Positions 1-7,384 of a stretch of DNA of 35,931 nt are shown one piece after another. The DNA comes from an uncultured Eubacteriales bacterium (lineage in GTDB: Bacteria > Bacillota > Clostridia > Christensenellales > Aristaeellaceae), in assembly GCA_902760595.1 (NCBI GenBank), contig CACWHI010000022.1, positions 1 to 35,931 of the forward strand. The letters run 5' to 3'. Every line of letters starts with the position of its first letter. Within the stretch, counting starts at the first letter, position 1. The translations under genes and the position numbers were made by a program. Below the pieces are notes generated by a model. The model made no database searches. It was not told where the DNA came from and was given only the letters and a program-made list of their open reading frames with translations.

Positions 1-93
1 ACCCCGATCGCCATCGAAAAGGGTCTGCGCTTCGCTATCCGCGAAGGCGGCCACACCGTTGGCGCCGGCTCCGTTACCCGCACTGAGGAATAA
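1..93 (+). CDS. tuf: Elongation factor Tu, C-terminal end (partial)
   Basis: The window opens inside a gene whose last 30 codons read [20 protein letters not shown] and then [10 protein letters not shown] before TAA. This is the conserved end of domain 3 of EF-Tu (FAIREGG.TVGAG). EF-Tu delivers aminoacyl-tRNA to the ribosome as a GTP complex in the cytosol. The GTPase domain and the start lie outside the window. Its place just before rpmG-secE-nusG-rplK-rplA matches the usual bacterial order. The extra TRTEE tail is slightly longer than in many EF-Tu proteins and is not alarming. Confidence 0.95.
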   Translation, partial: TPIAIEKGLRFAIREGGHTVGAGSVTRTEE

Positions 94-105
94 TCCTCTC
101 CCCCG

Positions 106-129
106 CCCAGCCGGCCTGAGCCGGCTGGG
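106..129 (+). other. GC-rich hairpin between tuf and rpmG
   Basis: A perfect 10-bp stem (106-115 with 120-129) encloses a four-base loop. No T-tract follows on this strand, so it is not a canonical intrinsic terminator. It could be a partial terminator, a processing site or a stabilising 3' end for tuf mRNA. It lies 32 bases before the rpmG start codon. Confidence 0.55.
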
Positions 130-161
130 ATGAGCAGTTATACGAAAGAGGTGTTATCACC

Positions 162-326
162 ATGGCAGCGAAAGAAGCCCGCGCCAATATTGTGCTGGCG
201 TGCACCGAATGCAAGCAGCGCAATTACAACACCAAGAAAAACCGCAAGAATACTCCGGACCGTGTTGAGCTGAAGAAGTACTGCCGTTTCTGCAGGAAGC
301 ATACCGTTCATCGCGAAACGAAGTAA
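162..326 (+). CDS. rpmG: 50S ribosomal protein L33
   Basis: This 54-residue protein is a component of the large ribosomal subunit near the E site. It contains two CxxC pairs (C14/C17 in ACTEC and C41/C44 in CRFC) that form a zinc ribbon, so it is the zinc-binding (C+) form of L33. The sequence [20 protein letters not shown] is typical L33. A GAAAGAGGTG ribosome site precedes the ATG. The gene lies between tuf and secE, with 16 bases to secE, its classic position in Bacillota. A zinc-independent paralogue may exist elsewhere, but none is in this window. Confidence 0.95.
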   Translation: MAAKEARANIVLACTECKQRNYNTKKNRKNTPDRVELKKYCRFCRKHTVHRETK

Positions 327-342
327 CGGGAGGGCATAAGTC

Positions 343-615
343 ATGGCAGACGAAAAGAGCGTACAGAAGAAAGCGGAGAACAAGCCGGCTGCTTCCGGCA
401 ACAAGTTCGTCAATTTCTTCAAGAACCTGCCGGCGAACATCGCCCGGCCGTTCCGTGACATGTGGCATGAGCTCAAGAAGGTGACCTGGCCCTCCAGGAA
501 GGACCTGATCAACTATACCCTGATCGTGCTGGCCTTCATTGTGTTCATGGGTGTTGTAATCGGCCTGCTGGACCTCGGCTCGAGCGAGCTGGTCAGGCTG
601 CTGATCAATATCTGA
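343..615 (+). CDS. secE: Preprotein translocase subunit SecE
   Basis: SecE is the essential clamp subunit of the SecYEG channel in the cytoplasmic membrane. The 90-residue protein has a charged N-terminal tail of about 35 residues, the amphipathic SecE signature WHELKKVTWPSRKD (about residues 41-54), and one membrane segment (about 57-78, INYTLIVLAFIVFMGVVIGL). This is the single-helix form usual in Gram-positive bacteria. Position between rpmG and nusG agrees. The ATG follows a GGGAGGG-like ribosome site. secG lies in the same cluster at 2557, so two of the three channel subunits are encoded here. Confidence 0.95.
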   Translation: MADEKSVQKKAENKPAASGNKFVNFFKNLPANIARPFRDMWHELKKVTWPSRKDLINYTLIVLAFIVFMGVVIGLLDLGSSELVRLLINI

Positions 616-629
616 TCAGAAAACTGCAA

Positions 630-656
630 GCCGGCCGGGCGTAAAACCCGGTCGGC
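630..656 (+). other. Hairpin between secE and nusG
   Basis: A 10-bp stem (630-639 with 647-656, one G-U pair) closes a 7-base loop in the 74-base gap between secE and nusG. No T-tract follows, so termination is not expected. It may slow polymerase or mark an RNA processing point. Confidence 0.5.
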
Positions 657-689
657 TGCCAGGATCCATTATCTACGAGGAGCGTCATC

Positions 690-1244
690 ATGGCAGACAA
701 GAGCGATCGTCCCGGAACGCTTGAATGGTATGTGGTCCATACCTATTCCGGCTACGAAAACAAGGTCAAGGACAACCTGGAAAAGGCCGTTGAAAATAAC
801 GGCATGCAGGACTTGATCAAAGACGTGCGCGTACCGGTGGAAGAGGTCGTGGAGATCAAAAACGGCAAGCGCAAGATCTCCCAGCGCAAGACGTTCCCCG
901 GTTACGTGCTGGTGCGCATGATCATTACCAACGAAAGCTGGTACGTGGTGCGCAACACGCGTGGCGTGACCGGCTTTGTCGGTCCTGAAAGCAAGCCGGT
1001 GCCGCTGACGCCGGCAGAGCTGGAAGTGATGCTCAACAACCCCGCGAGCCGCGTCGATTACAAGATCGCCGTGGGCGACGAGGTGCGCATCCTCTCCGGT
1101 CCCCTCGAAAACTTCACCGGCATGGTGGAGGAGATCGACACCGTACGCGAAAAGATGACCGTGCGCGTGAAGATGTTCCTCGGCCGCGAAATGCAGGTTG
1201 AGGTCGACCTCGATCAGGTCGATAAGCTGGAAGCAAACGAATGA
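690..1244 (+). CDS. nusG: Transcription termination/antitermination protein NusG
   Basis: NusG binds RNA polymerase and modulates pausing, termination and transcription-translation coupling. The 184-residue protein begins with the NGN domain (EWYVVHTYSGYENKVK, about residues 12-27, and KTFPGYVLVRM around 67-77). It ends with a KOW domain (VGDEVRILSGPLENFTGMVE, about 128-147). Length fits a standard bacterial NusG without the inserted domain seen in some lineages. It lies between secE and rplK as usual. The ATG has an ACGAGGAG ribosome site. Confidence 0.97.
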   Translation: MADKSDRPGTLEWYVVHTYSGYENKVKDNLEKAVENNGMQDLIKDVRVPVEEVVEIKNGKRKISQRKTFPGYVLVRMIITNESWYVVRNTRGVTGFVGPESKPVPLTPAELEVMLNNPASRVDYKIAVGDEVRILSGPLENFTGMVEEIDTVREKMTVRVKMFLGREMQVEVDLDQVDKLEANE

Positions 1245-1292
1245 GCTTCAGGCGCGCCGGGCAACCGGTTTGAAGCTCTTCGCGTTTTCCCC

Positions 1293-1329
1293 GGTGGGAG
1301 GCGGGCTGCGCCCCTGCCGCCAATACCAC
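1293..1329 (+). promoter_or_regulatory. Probable L1-binding mRNA operator upstream of rplK (23S rRNA mimic)
   Basis: The segment reads GGTGGGAGGC (1293-1302), an inner GC stem (1300-1304 with 1317-1321), then AATACCAC (1322-1329). GTGG (1294-1297) pairs with CCAC (1326-1329). This is the same asymmetric internal-loop shape and nearly the same bases as the L1 site of 23S rRNA helices 76-77, where GGUGGGAGGC faces AAAUACCACC. L1 is known to repress its own operon through such mimics. The element ends 7 bases before the rplK ribosome site (1337-1344), so L1 binding could block initiation. The call rests on visual comparison with 23S rRNA. Confidence 0.7.
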
Positions 1330-1354
1330 AAGTCTGAAGGAGGTGCCATATTCC

Positions 1355-1783
1355 ATGGCAAAGAAAATTACCGCCGTCATCAAGCTGCAGGTTCCTGCCG
1401 CGAAGGCAACCCCCGCGCCCCCGATCGGTCCCGCTCTGGGCCAGGCCGGCGTGAACATCCCCGGGTTCTGCAAGGATTTCAACGCGCGCACTGCGCATCA
1501 GGAAGGCCTGATCATCCCGGTCGTCATCACCGTGTATTCCGACCGTTCTTTCACCTTCATCACCAAGACGCCGCCCGCCCCCGTGCTGATCAAGAAGGCG
1601 CTCAACCTGTCCAAGGCCTCCGGTGTGCCGAACAAGAACAAGGTTGGCCAGCTGACTCAGGCCCAGGTGCGCGAGATCGCGACCACCAAGATGCCCGACC
1701 TGAACGCCGGCAGCATCGAAGCCGCTATGAGCATGGTCAAGGGCACTGCCCGCTCCATGGGCATCACCGTCGCCGAGGAATAA
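1355..1783 (+). CDS. rplK: 50S ribosomal protein L11
   Basis: L11 forms the GTPase-associated centre stalk base with 23S rRNA and is needed for (p)ppGpp synthesis by RelA-type enzymes. The protein is 142 residues. It begins [20 protein letters not shown] and has the [14 protein letters not shown] loop. Its C-terminal RNA-binding domain includes [13 protein letters not shown] and [11 protein letters not shown] chose the ATG at 1355 over an in-frame GTG at 1343 because the GTG overlaps the strong ribosome site AAGGAGGT (1337-1344), which sits 10 bases before the ATG. rplA follows after 52 bases, with an L1-type leader element in between. Confidence 0.96.
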   Translation: MAKKITAVIKLQVPAAKATPAPPIGPALGQAGVNIPGFCKDFNARTAHQEGLIIPVVITVYSDRSFTFITKTPPAPVLIKKALNLSKASGVPNKNKVGQLTQAQVREIATTKMPDLNAGSIEAAMSMVKGTARSMGITVAEE

Positions 1784-1791
1784 TCAACAAA

Positions 1792-1820
1792 GTGGGAGGA
1801 CATAGTGCCGCTATCACCAC
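1792..1820 (+). promoter_or_regulatory. Probable second L1-binding operator, upstream of rplA
   Basis: GTGGGAGGAC begins at 1792 and CACCAC ends at 1820. GTGG (1792-1795) pairs with CCAC (1817-1820), and an inner ATAG/CTAT stem (1802-1805 with 1811-1814) caps it. The GTGG-GAG internal-loop side matches the L1 site of 23S rRNA and the element at 1293-1329. The rplA ribosome site GAGGAGG (1821-1827) starts at the very next base, so occupancy should hide it. This is a second, independently folded mimic within one transcript. Confidence 0.7.
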
Positions 1821-1835
1821 GAGGAGGAATATAAA

Positions 1836-2525
1836 ATGAAACACGGTAAGAAATATACCGACGCGAAAAAGCTGATCGACCCCGCGAAGCTCTACGATCC
1901 CGAAGAGGCCGTCGCGCTGGTCAAGCAGCTGAGCAAAGCCAAGTTTGATGAGACCATCGAAATGTCCATCCGTCTGGGCGTCGACCCCCGCCATGCTGAC
2001 CAGCAGGTCCGCGGCACGGTGGTTCTGCCCCACGGTACCGGCAAGAAGGTCAAGGTGCTCGTGTTCGCCAAGGCCGATAAGGCCAAGGAAGCCGAGGCCG
2101 CCGGCGCGGATTATGTCGGTGACGCCGACCTGGTCGCCAAGATCCAGAGCGAAAACTGGTTCGACTTTGACGCCTGCGTCGCTACTCCTGACATGATGCC
2201 CGTCATCGGCCGCATCGCCCGTCTGCTGGGCCCCAAGGGCCTGATGCCGAACCCGAAGTCCGGCACCGTCACCCAGGATGTCACCAAGGCTGTGCACGAT
2301 ATCAAAGCCGGTAAGGTCGAGTATCGTGTCGACAAGACCTCTATCTGCCACTGCCCCATCGGCAAGGCTTCCTTCACCGAGGAACAGCTGAATGAGAACC
2401 TGCGCGTTCTGATGGAAGCGATCATCAAGGCCAAGCCCGCCACCGCGAAGGGCACCTATGTGCGCTCTCTGTACATGAGCTCCACCATGGGTCCGTCCAT
2501 CCGCCTCAACAGCCTTAAGTTCTGA
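1836..2525 (+). CDS. rplA: 50S ribosomal protein L1
   Basis: L1 forms the mobile L1 stalk at the E site and usually acts as translational repressor of its own operon. The 229-residue length is standard. It begins [20 protein letters not shown] and contains [26 protein letters not shown], the domain II segment [25 protein letters not shown], and the C-terminal STMGPSIRL. Ribosome site GAGGAGG at 1821-1827 precedes the ATG. rplJ and rplL, which usually follow, are absent; secG comes next instead. Confidence 0.97.
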   Translation: MKHGKKYTDAKKLIDPAKLYDPEEAVALVKQLSKAKFDETIEMSIRLGVDPRHADQQVRGTVVLPHGTGKKVKVLVFAKADKAKEAEAAGADYVGDADLVAKIQSENWFDFDACVATPDMMPVIGRIARLLGPKGLMPNPKSGTVTQDVTKAVHDIKAGKVEYRVDKTSICHCPIGKASFTEEQLNENLRVLMEAIIKAKPATAKGTYVRSLYMSSTMGPSIRLNSLKF

Positions 2526-2556
2526 TAAGAACGCATTAAAGACGGAGGTTTGGATA

Positions 2557-2784
2557 ATGTTAGTACTTCAAATTTTGATTGCAATCGTTGCGATCATCCT
2601 CATCGTCTCCGTGATGATGCAGAAGTCCGACAGCGACGGTGTCAGCGCTCTGACCGGCGGCAACAGCGATACCTTCCTGGGCAAGAACCAGACGTCCACC
2701 CTTGAAGGCAAGCTGGCCCTTGTGACCAAGGTTTCCGCCGCGGTGTTCGTGGTGCTCGCGATCATTATCATGATCGTCGCCTGA
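2557..2784 (+). CDS. secG: Preprotein translocase subunit SecG
   Basis: This 75-residue membrane protein has two hydrophobic helices (about residues 3-21 and 54-74). They are joined by a Ser/Gly-rich loop containing SALTGGNSDTFLGKNQTSTLEG, the conserved SecG loop (GG.sdtf.g). SecG is the non-essential helper of the SecYEG channel. Ribosome site GGAGG lies 8-9 bases before the ATG. It sits 31 bases after rplA and is closed by an intrinsic terminator. secG more often neighbours rnr/smpB in Bacillota, so its place after rplA is unusual. Confidence 0.93.
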   Translation: MLVLQILIAIVAIILIVSVMMQKSDSDGVSALTGGNSDTFLGKNQTSTLEGKLALVTKVSAAVFVVLAIIIMIVA

Positions 2785-2811
2785 CATTGAACTGGTAATA
2801 ACAGACAAGCA

Positions 2812-2854
2812 AAGGGGCTGTTCCACATTGTTGTGAACCAGCCCCTTCCTTTTA
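2812..2854 (+). terminator. Intrinsic terminator after secG, in front of the ABC-F gene
   Basis: AAGGGGCTG (2812-2820) pairs with CAGCCCCTT (2839-2847), with extra TTC/GAA pairing inside. CCTTTT follows. It closes the ribosomal/Sec cluster. It ends only about 14 bases before the ABC-F start codon, and the ABC-F ribosome site (AAGGAG) directly follows the T-tract. No separate promoter is visible after it, so it could also act as an attenuator for the ABC-F gene. Confidence 0.8.
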
Positions 2855-2867
2855 TAAGGAGCATGCC

Positions 2868-4784
2868 ATGATCGTACTCTCTGCCCAGCATATCGCCAAA
2901 GCCTTCGGGGGGACCGACATCCTGCTGGACGCTTCGCTGACCCTGCAGAGCCGTGAGCGCATCGGCCTCGTGGGCGTCAACGGCTGCGGAAAAAGTACCT
3001 TTCTGAAGATCCTGACAGGCGAGCTCCAGCCCGACGGCGGCACCATCAGCATGGCCAGGCAGCTCCGCCTCGGCTATCTCGCCCAGCAGTGCCCCGTCAT
3101 CAAGGGCCAGACCGTGTACCAGGTCATGGACGCTGTATTCGAGCCCGTGCGGAGCATGGAAGCCCGGCTGAGGACGCTCGAGGGACAGATGGCAGACGCG
3201 GACGAGGCCACGCTCAGGCAGCTCGGCGAGCAGTATACGCGCCTGAACCAGGCCTTCGAGGACGCCGGCGGATATGATTACCGCTCACGGATCCAGGGTG
3301 TGCTGAAGGGACTCGGCTTCGGAGAGGCCATGCAGCAGCAGGACGCGGGCCTGCTCTCCGGCGGCGAGCTGACGCGGCTCTATCTGGCCCGGCTCCTGCT
3401 TTCGCGTCCGGACGTCCTGCTGCTGGACGAGCCCACCAACCACCTGGACCTCGCGGCGCTCGGCTGGCTTGAGAATTACCTTTCCGACTATCCCGGCAGT
3501 GTGATCGTCGTCAGCCACGACCGTTTCTTCCTGGACAAGGTGTGCGACGGCATCGTGGAGATGGCTTTCGGCCGCACGGAGCAGTATCCGGGCAATTACA
3601 GCCGCTATCTTGACCTGCGGGCGGAGCGCTGGCTCACGCGCGAGCGCGCCTACGACGCGCAGCAGAAGGAGATCGCCCGCCAGCTCGAGGTCATCCGGCG
3701 CCTCAAGTCCTTCAACCGCGAAAAATCCATCAAACGCGCTGAGAGCCGCGAGAAGATGCTGGATAAGATCACCCTGCTCGAACGGCCCGAGGAGGAAAAG
3801 CAGGTCTTCTTCACCTTCACCGCCCGTCAGCGCACCGGGGACGACGTGCTGAGCGTGCGGAAGGTGTCCAAGCGCTTTGACGGCCGGACCCTGTTCAGCG
3901 ACCTGTCCTTTGAGCTTCGGCGCGGCGACCGGGTGGCCCTGATCGGCCAGAACGGCATCGGCAAGACGACGCTCTTCCGCCTCATCACCGGCGAGCTGGC
4001 GCCGGACAGCGGGGCCGTGATCTACGGCTCGAACGTGGATATTGGGTACTATGACCAGCACCAGCGGGGCCTCTCCCCCGAGAAGACGATCCTGGACGAG
4101 GTCTGGGACACCTTTCCCCGCATGGACCAGACGCAGATCCGCTCCGCCCTGGGGCAGTTCCTGTTCAGCGGCGAGGACGTGTTCGCGCCGATCAGGACCC
4201 TCTCCGGCGGGGAGCGCGGCCGCGTCGCCCTGACGGAGCTGATGCTGCGGCAGGACAACCTGCTGCTGCTGGACGAGCCCACCAACCACCTGGATATGAA
4301 CAGCCGTGAGGTGCTGGAAAGCGCCCTGGAGGGCTTTGACGGCACGATCCTGGCCATCAGCCACGACCGCTATTTCATCAACCGCTTCGCCACCAAGGTG
4401 CTGGAGCTGACCGCCGACGGACTGCGCGCCTATCTTGGGAATTACGACGATTACCTGCAGGCCAAGGCCCGGGAACAGAGCCCGGAAGATGAATTCACCT
4501 CCGGCCAGACGCTAACGGAGCAGCGTAAGGAAAAGCGCAGGCTGCGCGACGAGCAGGCCCGCGCCCAGGATATTAAAAAACGCCTGCGCCAGGCGGAGCA
4601 GGCCGTCACCAAAGCGGAAGCGGACCTGAAGGAATACGAGGCCTATATGCAGACGCCCGAAGCCTATCAGGACAAGGCCGCCAGCGACGCCACCACGGCC
4701 CGCTACGGGGCGCTGAAGCAGTCCCTGGACGCCGCCTACGCCGAATGGGAGGAAGCGGCGGAGGCAATGGACGGGCTGCAATAA
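2868..4784 (+). CDS. ABC-F family ATPase (YdiF/Uup-like)
   Basis: This cytosolic protein has two ABC ATPase domains and no membrane segments, so it is a ribosome-associated ABC-F factor rather than a transporter. Domain 1 has Walker A GVNGCGKST (residues 36-44) and LLSGGELTRLYLARLLL followed by LLLDEPTNHLDL. Domain 2 has GQNGIGKTT, LSGGERGRVALTELML and LLLDEPTNHLDM. The interdomain linker is Arg/Lys-rich (YDAQQKEIARQLEVIRRLKS). The C-terminus, about residue 540 onward, is a charged coiled coil as in YdiF and Uup. At 638 residues it is full length. Both catalytic glutamates are present. It could be a housekeeping factor or an antibiotic-resistance ABC-F; sequence alone does not decide. Confidence 0.92.
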   Translation: MIVLSAQHIAKAFGGTDILLDASLTLQSRERIGLVGVNGCGKSTFLKILTGELQPDGGTISMARQLRLGYLAQQCPVIKGQTVYQVMDAVFEPVRSMEARLRTLEGQMADADEATLRQLGEQYTRLNQAFEDAGGYDYRSRIQGVLKGLGFGEAMQQQDAGLLSGGELTRLYLARLLLSRPDVLLLDEPTNHLDLAALGWLENYLSDYPGSVIVVSHDRFFLDKVCDGIVEMAFGRTEQYPGNYSRYLDLRAERWLTRERAYDAQQKEIARQLEVIRRLKSFNREKSIKRAESREKMLDKITLLERPEEEKQVFFTFTARQRTGDDVLSVRKVSKRFDGRTLFSDLSFELRRGDRVALIGQNGIGKTTLFRLITGELAPDSGAVIYGSNVDIGYYDQHQRGLSPEKTILDEVWDTFPRMDQTQIRSALGQFLFSGEDVFAPIRTLSGGERGRVALTELMLRQDNLLLLDEPTNHLDMNSREVLESALEGFDGTILAISHDRYFINRFATKVLELTADGLRAYLGNYDDYLQAKAREQSPEDEFTSGQTLTEQRKEKRRLRDEQARAQDIKKRLRQAEQAVTKAEADLKEYEAYMQTPEAYQDKAASDATTARYGALKQSLDAAYAEWEEAAEAMDGLQ

Positions 4785-4843
4785 TCGCGGTGATGGTTCA
4801 TCTCCTACCGCCTGGGCAACAGCTATCGTCCAATGAAATGAAA

Positions 4844-4880
4844 CGGGAGCCGACTTTCGTCGGCTCCCGCCTTGCTTTGT
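4844..4880. terminator. Bidirectional intrinsic terminator
   Basis: A perfect 11-bp stem (CGGGAGCCGAC 4844-4854 with 4859-4869) has a four-base loop. T-rich sequence follows on the plus strand (CTTGCTTTGT) and TTTCATTTCATT follows on the minus strand. It sits between the converging ABC-F gene and the solute-binding protein gene and can serve both. Confidence 0.85.
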
Positions 4881-4896
4881 TCAGCCTTGGATCAGC

Positions 4897-6366
4897 TTAC
4901 TTGGCAGCCTTCCAGGTGTTGAACTGATTCTGGAACTCAGCCAGGACCTTCTGGTAGCCAGCGGCATCCAGCTCAGCCTGGTACTTCGCGATTTCAGCGT
5001 CCACGTCAGCCGCGGCGATACCGCCGTTTTCGAGCGCGAAGCCATACTTTTCGAACAGGTTGCGGCAAGCGGTGTATTCAGCTTCCACAGGAGCCTTGTC
5101 GAAACGGAAGCCAGCAGCCACGGAGGTGTTGGCGCCGCCGTTGAAGTCGACGTACAGCTCAGCCTTGTTGTCGGGCTCGTTGTCCAGCGGGGTCACGATG
5201 GTAGCGGAAGCAGACTCCCACATGGAGTGGTTGTACTTGTCGCTGTGCTGGGTCACGTGCTTGATGGTCTGGCCTTCAGCCTGAGTGTATTCGAAGTCTT
5301 CGCCCTCGATACCGAAGGTGTAGATGTCAGCCAGCTTGGCGTCGGTGTAGAGCAGGCCCATGAAGTCGATCGCGGCCTTGGCCTGTTCGGGGGTGCTGTT
5401 GGAGGTCACGCAGTAGCAGCTGCCCAGAGCGGAGGTGCTGTGCGCATAGCGCTGGGTGGCGGGCTGCATGGTCACATCCTGGCCATAGCGGCTGTCAGCT
5501 TCGGCGTTGACGGGGATATCGGTCCACCAGGAGATGGCCCAATCCTTGGTCTGGGTGGTGGTGTCGGTGGTCGCCTTGGCGGCTTCGTCATCAGAGACAT
5601 AGCCCTTCTCGGCCCAATCGCCCATCAGCTTGCAGAACTCGGCATATTCGGGGGTCAGGATGGTGTCGACGACTTCGCCGGTCGCACGGTCAACAGCGAA
5701 GAAGTTGGTGTTGGCGTCAGCGGTGAAGAAATCGAACTTGTCGATGTACCAGCGATAGAACATAGCGGTCTTCTGGGTGAGGAAGGGGTACTTCAGACCC
5801 TTGCCAGCGGCGTCAGCGAGCATGGGCTCGAGGTCAGCCAGCTTCTCAACCTTGGTGATGTCCCAGCCGAACTCGTCGATCAGGTCCTGACGGAACATGA
5901 AGTCATAGCCTTCCACGTTGTCCTTGTAGACGGGGATGAAGTAGTTCTTGCCATTGTACTTGGTCGCTTCCCACTGGCCTTCGGCCATGGAGCCGTACAG
6001 CGCGGTGCCGGGCAGCAGATCGGTGATATCATACACGGCGTTGGCTGGAACCAGGTCGTTGGTGCCGATGGTGCCTTCCCAGGAAGCGGTCCACAGGAGG
6101 TTGATCTCCTTGTTGGCCAGCGCCAGGTTCGCCTTCTCGGTGTAGTCGCCGGAGCCGATGTCCGTCAGCTTGATCTTGACGTTGATCTTGTCAGCGATGT
6201 AAGCGTTGATCGCGTCTTCAACCTTCTTGACCTGAACGGTGTCAGGGTTCGCAACGTTGAAAGAGCAGCGATACAGGGAGATTTCGACCGGTTCGTCCGC
6301 GTAGGCGACGACGGCCAGGCTGGCCAGCATGCACAGAGCCAGCACCAGGGATACGAGCTTCTTCAT
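4897..6366 (-). CDS. Extracellular solute-binding protein of a CUT1 sugar ABC transporter (LplA/YtcQ type)
   Basis: This 489-residue secreted protein captures a sugar, probably an oligosaccharide, for the permeases encoded just upstream. The N-terminus MKKLVSLVLALCMLASLAVV is a signal peptide with a type I cleavage site after AYA (residue 23). The expected lipobox cysteine is missing. The mature part resembles the LplA/YtcQ group. The last 65 residues (EKYGFALENGGIAAADVDAE, then KVLAEFQNQFNTWKAAK) look like the DUF3502 tail of that group. GAGGAGG precedes the ATG. It is last in the lacI-permease-permease-binding protein operon, behind a hairpin. The substrate cannot be read from sequence. Confidence 0.88.
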   Translation of the reverse strand: MKKLVSLVLALCMLASLAVVAYADEPVEISLYRCSFNVANPDTVQVKKVEDAINAYIADKINVKIKLTDIGSGDYTEKANLALANKEINLLWTASWEGTIGTNDLVPANAVYDITDLLPGTALYGSMAEGQWEATKYNGKNYFIPVYKDNVEGYDFMFRQDLIDEFGWDITKVEKLADLEPMLADAAGKGLKYPFLTQKTAMFYRWYIDKFDFFTADANTNFFAVDRATGEVVDTILTPEYAEFCKLMGDWAEKGYVSDDEAAKATTDTTTQTKDWAISWWTDIPVNAEADSRYGQDVTMQPATQRYAHSTSALGSCYCVTSNSTPEQAKAAIDFMGLLYTDAKLADIYTFGIEGEDFEYTQAEGQTIKHVTQHSDKYNHSMWESASATIVTPLDNEPDNKAELYVDFNGGANTSVAAGFRFDKAPVEAEYTACRNLFEKYGFALENGGIAAADVDAEIAKYQAELDAAGYQKVLAEFQNQFNTWKAAK

Positions 6367-6391
6367 GATAGAGCCTCCTCAATTATTTTTA

Positions 6392-6420
6392 TTTCAAAGC
6401 CCCGCAAGGGACATTTGAAA
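6392..6420 (-). other. Intercistronic hairpin before the solute-binding protein gene
   Basis: TTTCAAA (6392-6398) pairs with TTTGAAA (6414-6420), and CCC (6401-6403) pairs with GGG (6408-6410) inside. On the minus strand the stem is followed by A-rich sequence and then the ribosome site, not by a T-tract. In sugar ABC operons such stems often protect a processed mRNA so that the binding protein is made in excess. That role here is inferred. Confidence 0.5.
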
Positions 6421-6429
6421 CCGATGGGA

Positions 6430-7365
6430 TCAGCCTTTGACGGAACCGACCGTCAGGCCCTTGACGAAATACTTCTGGAAGAAGGGATATACGACCATGA
6501 TGGGGGCGATAACGATGACCACCGTCGCCATCGTGGAGGAATACTGCGGGATGGTGCCGCCCATCGCCGCGCGGACGGAGGCGGGCACGTTGTTGTTGTT
6601 CAGCAGGAACTCGATGCTCTTCTGGATGTTGATCAGCAGCAGCTGCAGGGGCTTCTTGTTATTGGACGTGATGTACAGCTGCGCATTCTGCCAGTCGTTC
6701 CAGTAGGCGGTGGCCATCATGAAGCCGACAGCGGCCAGAGAGGGCTTGAGCAGCGGGAGCGTGATCTGGAAGAAGGTGCGGTAGTCGCCCGCGCCGTCGA
6801 TGGTCGCGGCTTCCATCAGCTCGCCCGGGATCGAGTTGGCGATGTAGGTGCGCAGGATGATGACGTTCATCGTCGTGACGCACAGCGGCAGGATCAGGAG
6901 CAGCAGACTGTCCTTCAGGCCATACCAGCTGGTGAAGATGATGTAGCCGGAAAGCTGGCCGCCGTTGAACAGCATCGGGATCAGCACGAAGACGCTCAGG
7001 AATCCGGCGAGCCGGAAGCCGGGGCGGCTGATGGAGTAGGCGTACATGCTCATGATCAGCAGGCCCACGAAGGTGCCGATCACGGTGATGCCGATGGTGA
7101 CCGCGTAGGAGGTCGCCAGCTGGCCGCCGTAGCGGAGAACGGAGTTCATACCGTTCATGGACCAGTGGGTGCCGGGGAAGAAGGTGAAGCCGTGCTGCAC
7201 GATGTACATTTCGTCGGTGAACGCGGAGATGAAGACCAGCAGTACCGGCGCGAAGCAGAACACGGTGAACAGGAGGACCAGGAACAGCAGGATGATCTGG
7301 CCGGGGCCGATCCTCTTGTGCTCACGGGTGATAAGCTTCTGAGCTTTCTTAGTAGTCGCTTGCAT
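6430..7365 (-). CDS. CUT1 ABC transporter permease, LplC/YtcP type
   Basis: This 311-residue integral membrane protein has about six helices. It carries the EAA loop ELMEAATIDGAGDYRTFFQI (about residues 190-210), which docks the ATPase. It starts MQATTKKAQKLITREHKRIG, then the first helix (IILLFLVLLFTVFCFAPVLL). The C-terminus ends FVKGLTVGSVKG, a typical LplC/YtcP ending. AAGGAGG precedes the ATG, and 19 bases separate it from the partner permease upstream. No ATPase gene is in the operon. Transporters of this type normally share a general MsmX-like ATPase encoded elsewhere. Confidence 0.93.
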   Translation of the reverse strand: MQATTKKAQKLITREHKRIGPGQIILLFLVLLFTVFCFAPVLLVFISAFTDEMYIVQHGFTFFPGTHWSMNGMNSVLRYGGQLATSYAVTIGITVIGTFVGLLIMSMYAYSISRPGFRLAGFLSVFVLIPMLFNGGQLSGYIIFTSWYGLKDSLLLLILPLCVTTMNVIILRTYIANSIPGELMEAATIDGAGDYRTFFQITLPLLKPSLAAVGFMMATAYWNDWQNAQLYITSNNKKPLQLLLINIQKSIEFLLNNNNVPASVRAAMGGTIPQYSSTMATVVIVIAPIMVVYPFFQKYFVKGLTVGSVKG

Positions 7366-7384
7366 CAGTCATTTCCTCCTTCCA

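Noticed and set aside
1343..1354. GTG at 1343 as the rplK start
   Set aside because: It overlaps the ribosome site AAGGAGGT (1337-1344); the ATG at 1355 gives the standard L11 N-terminus.
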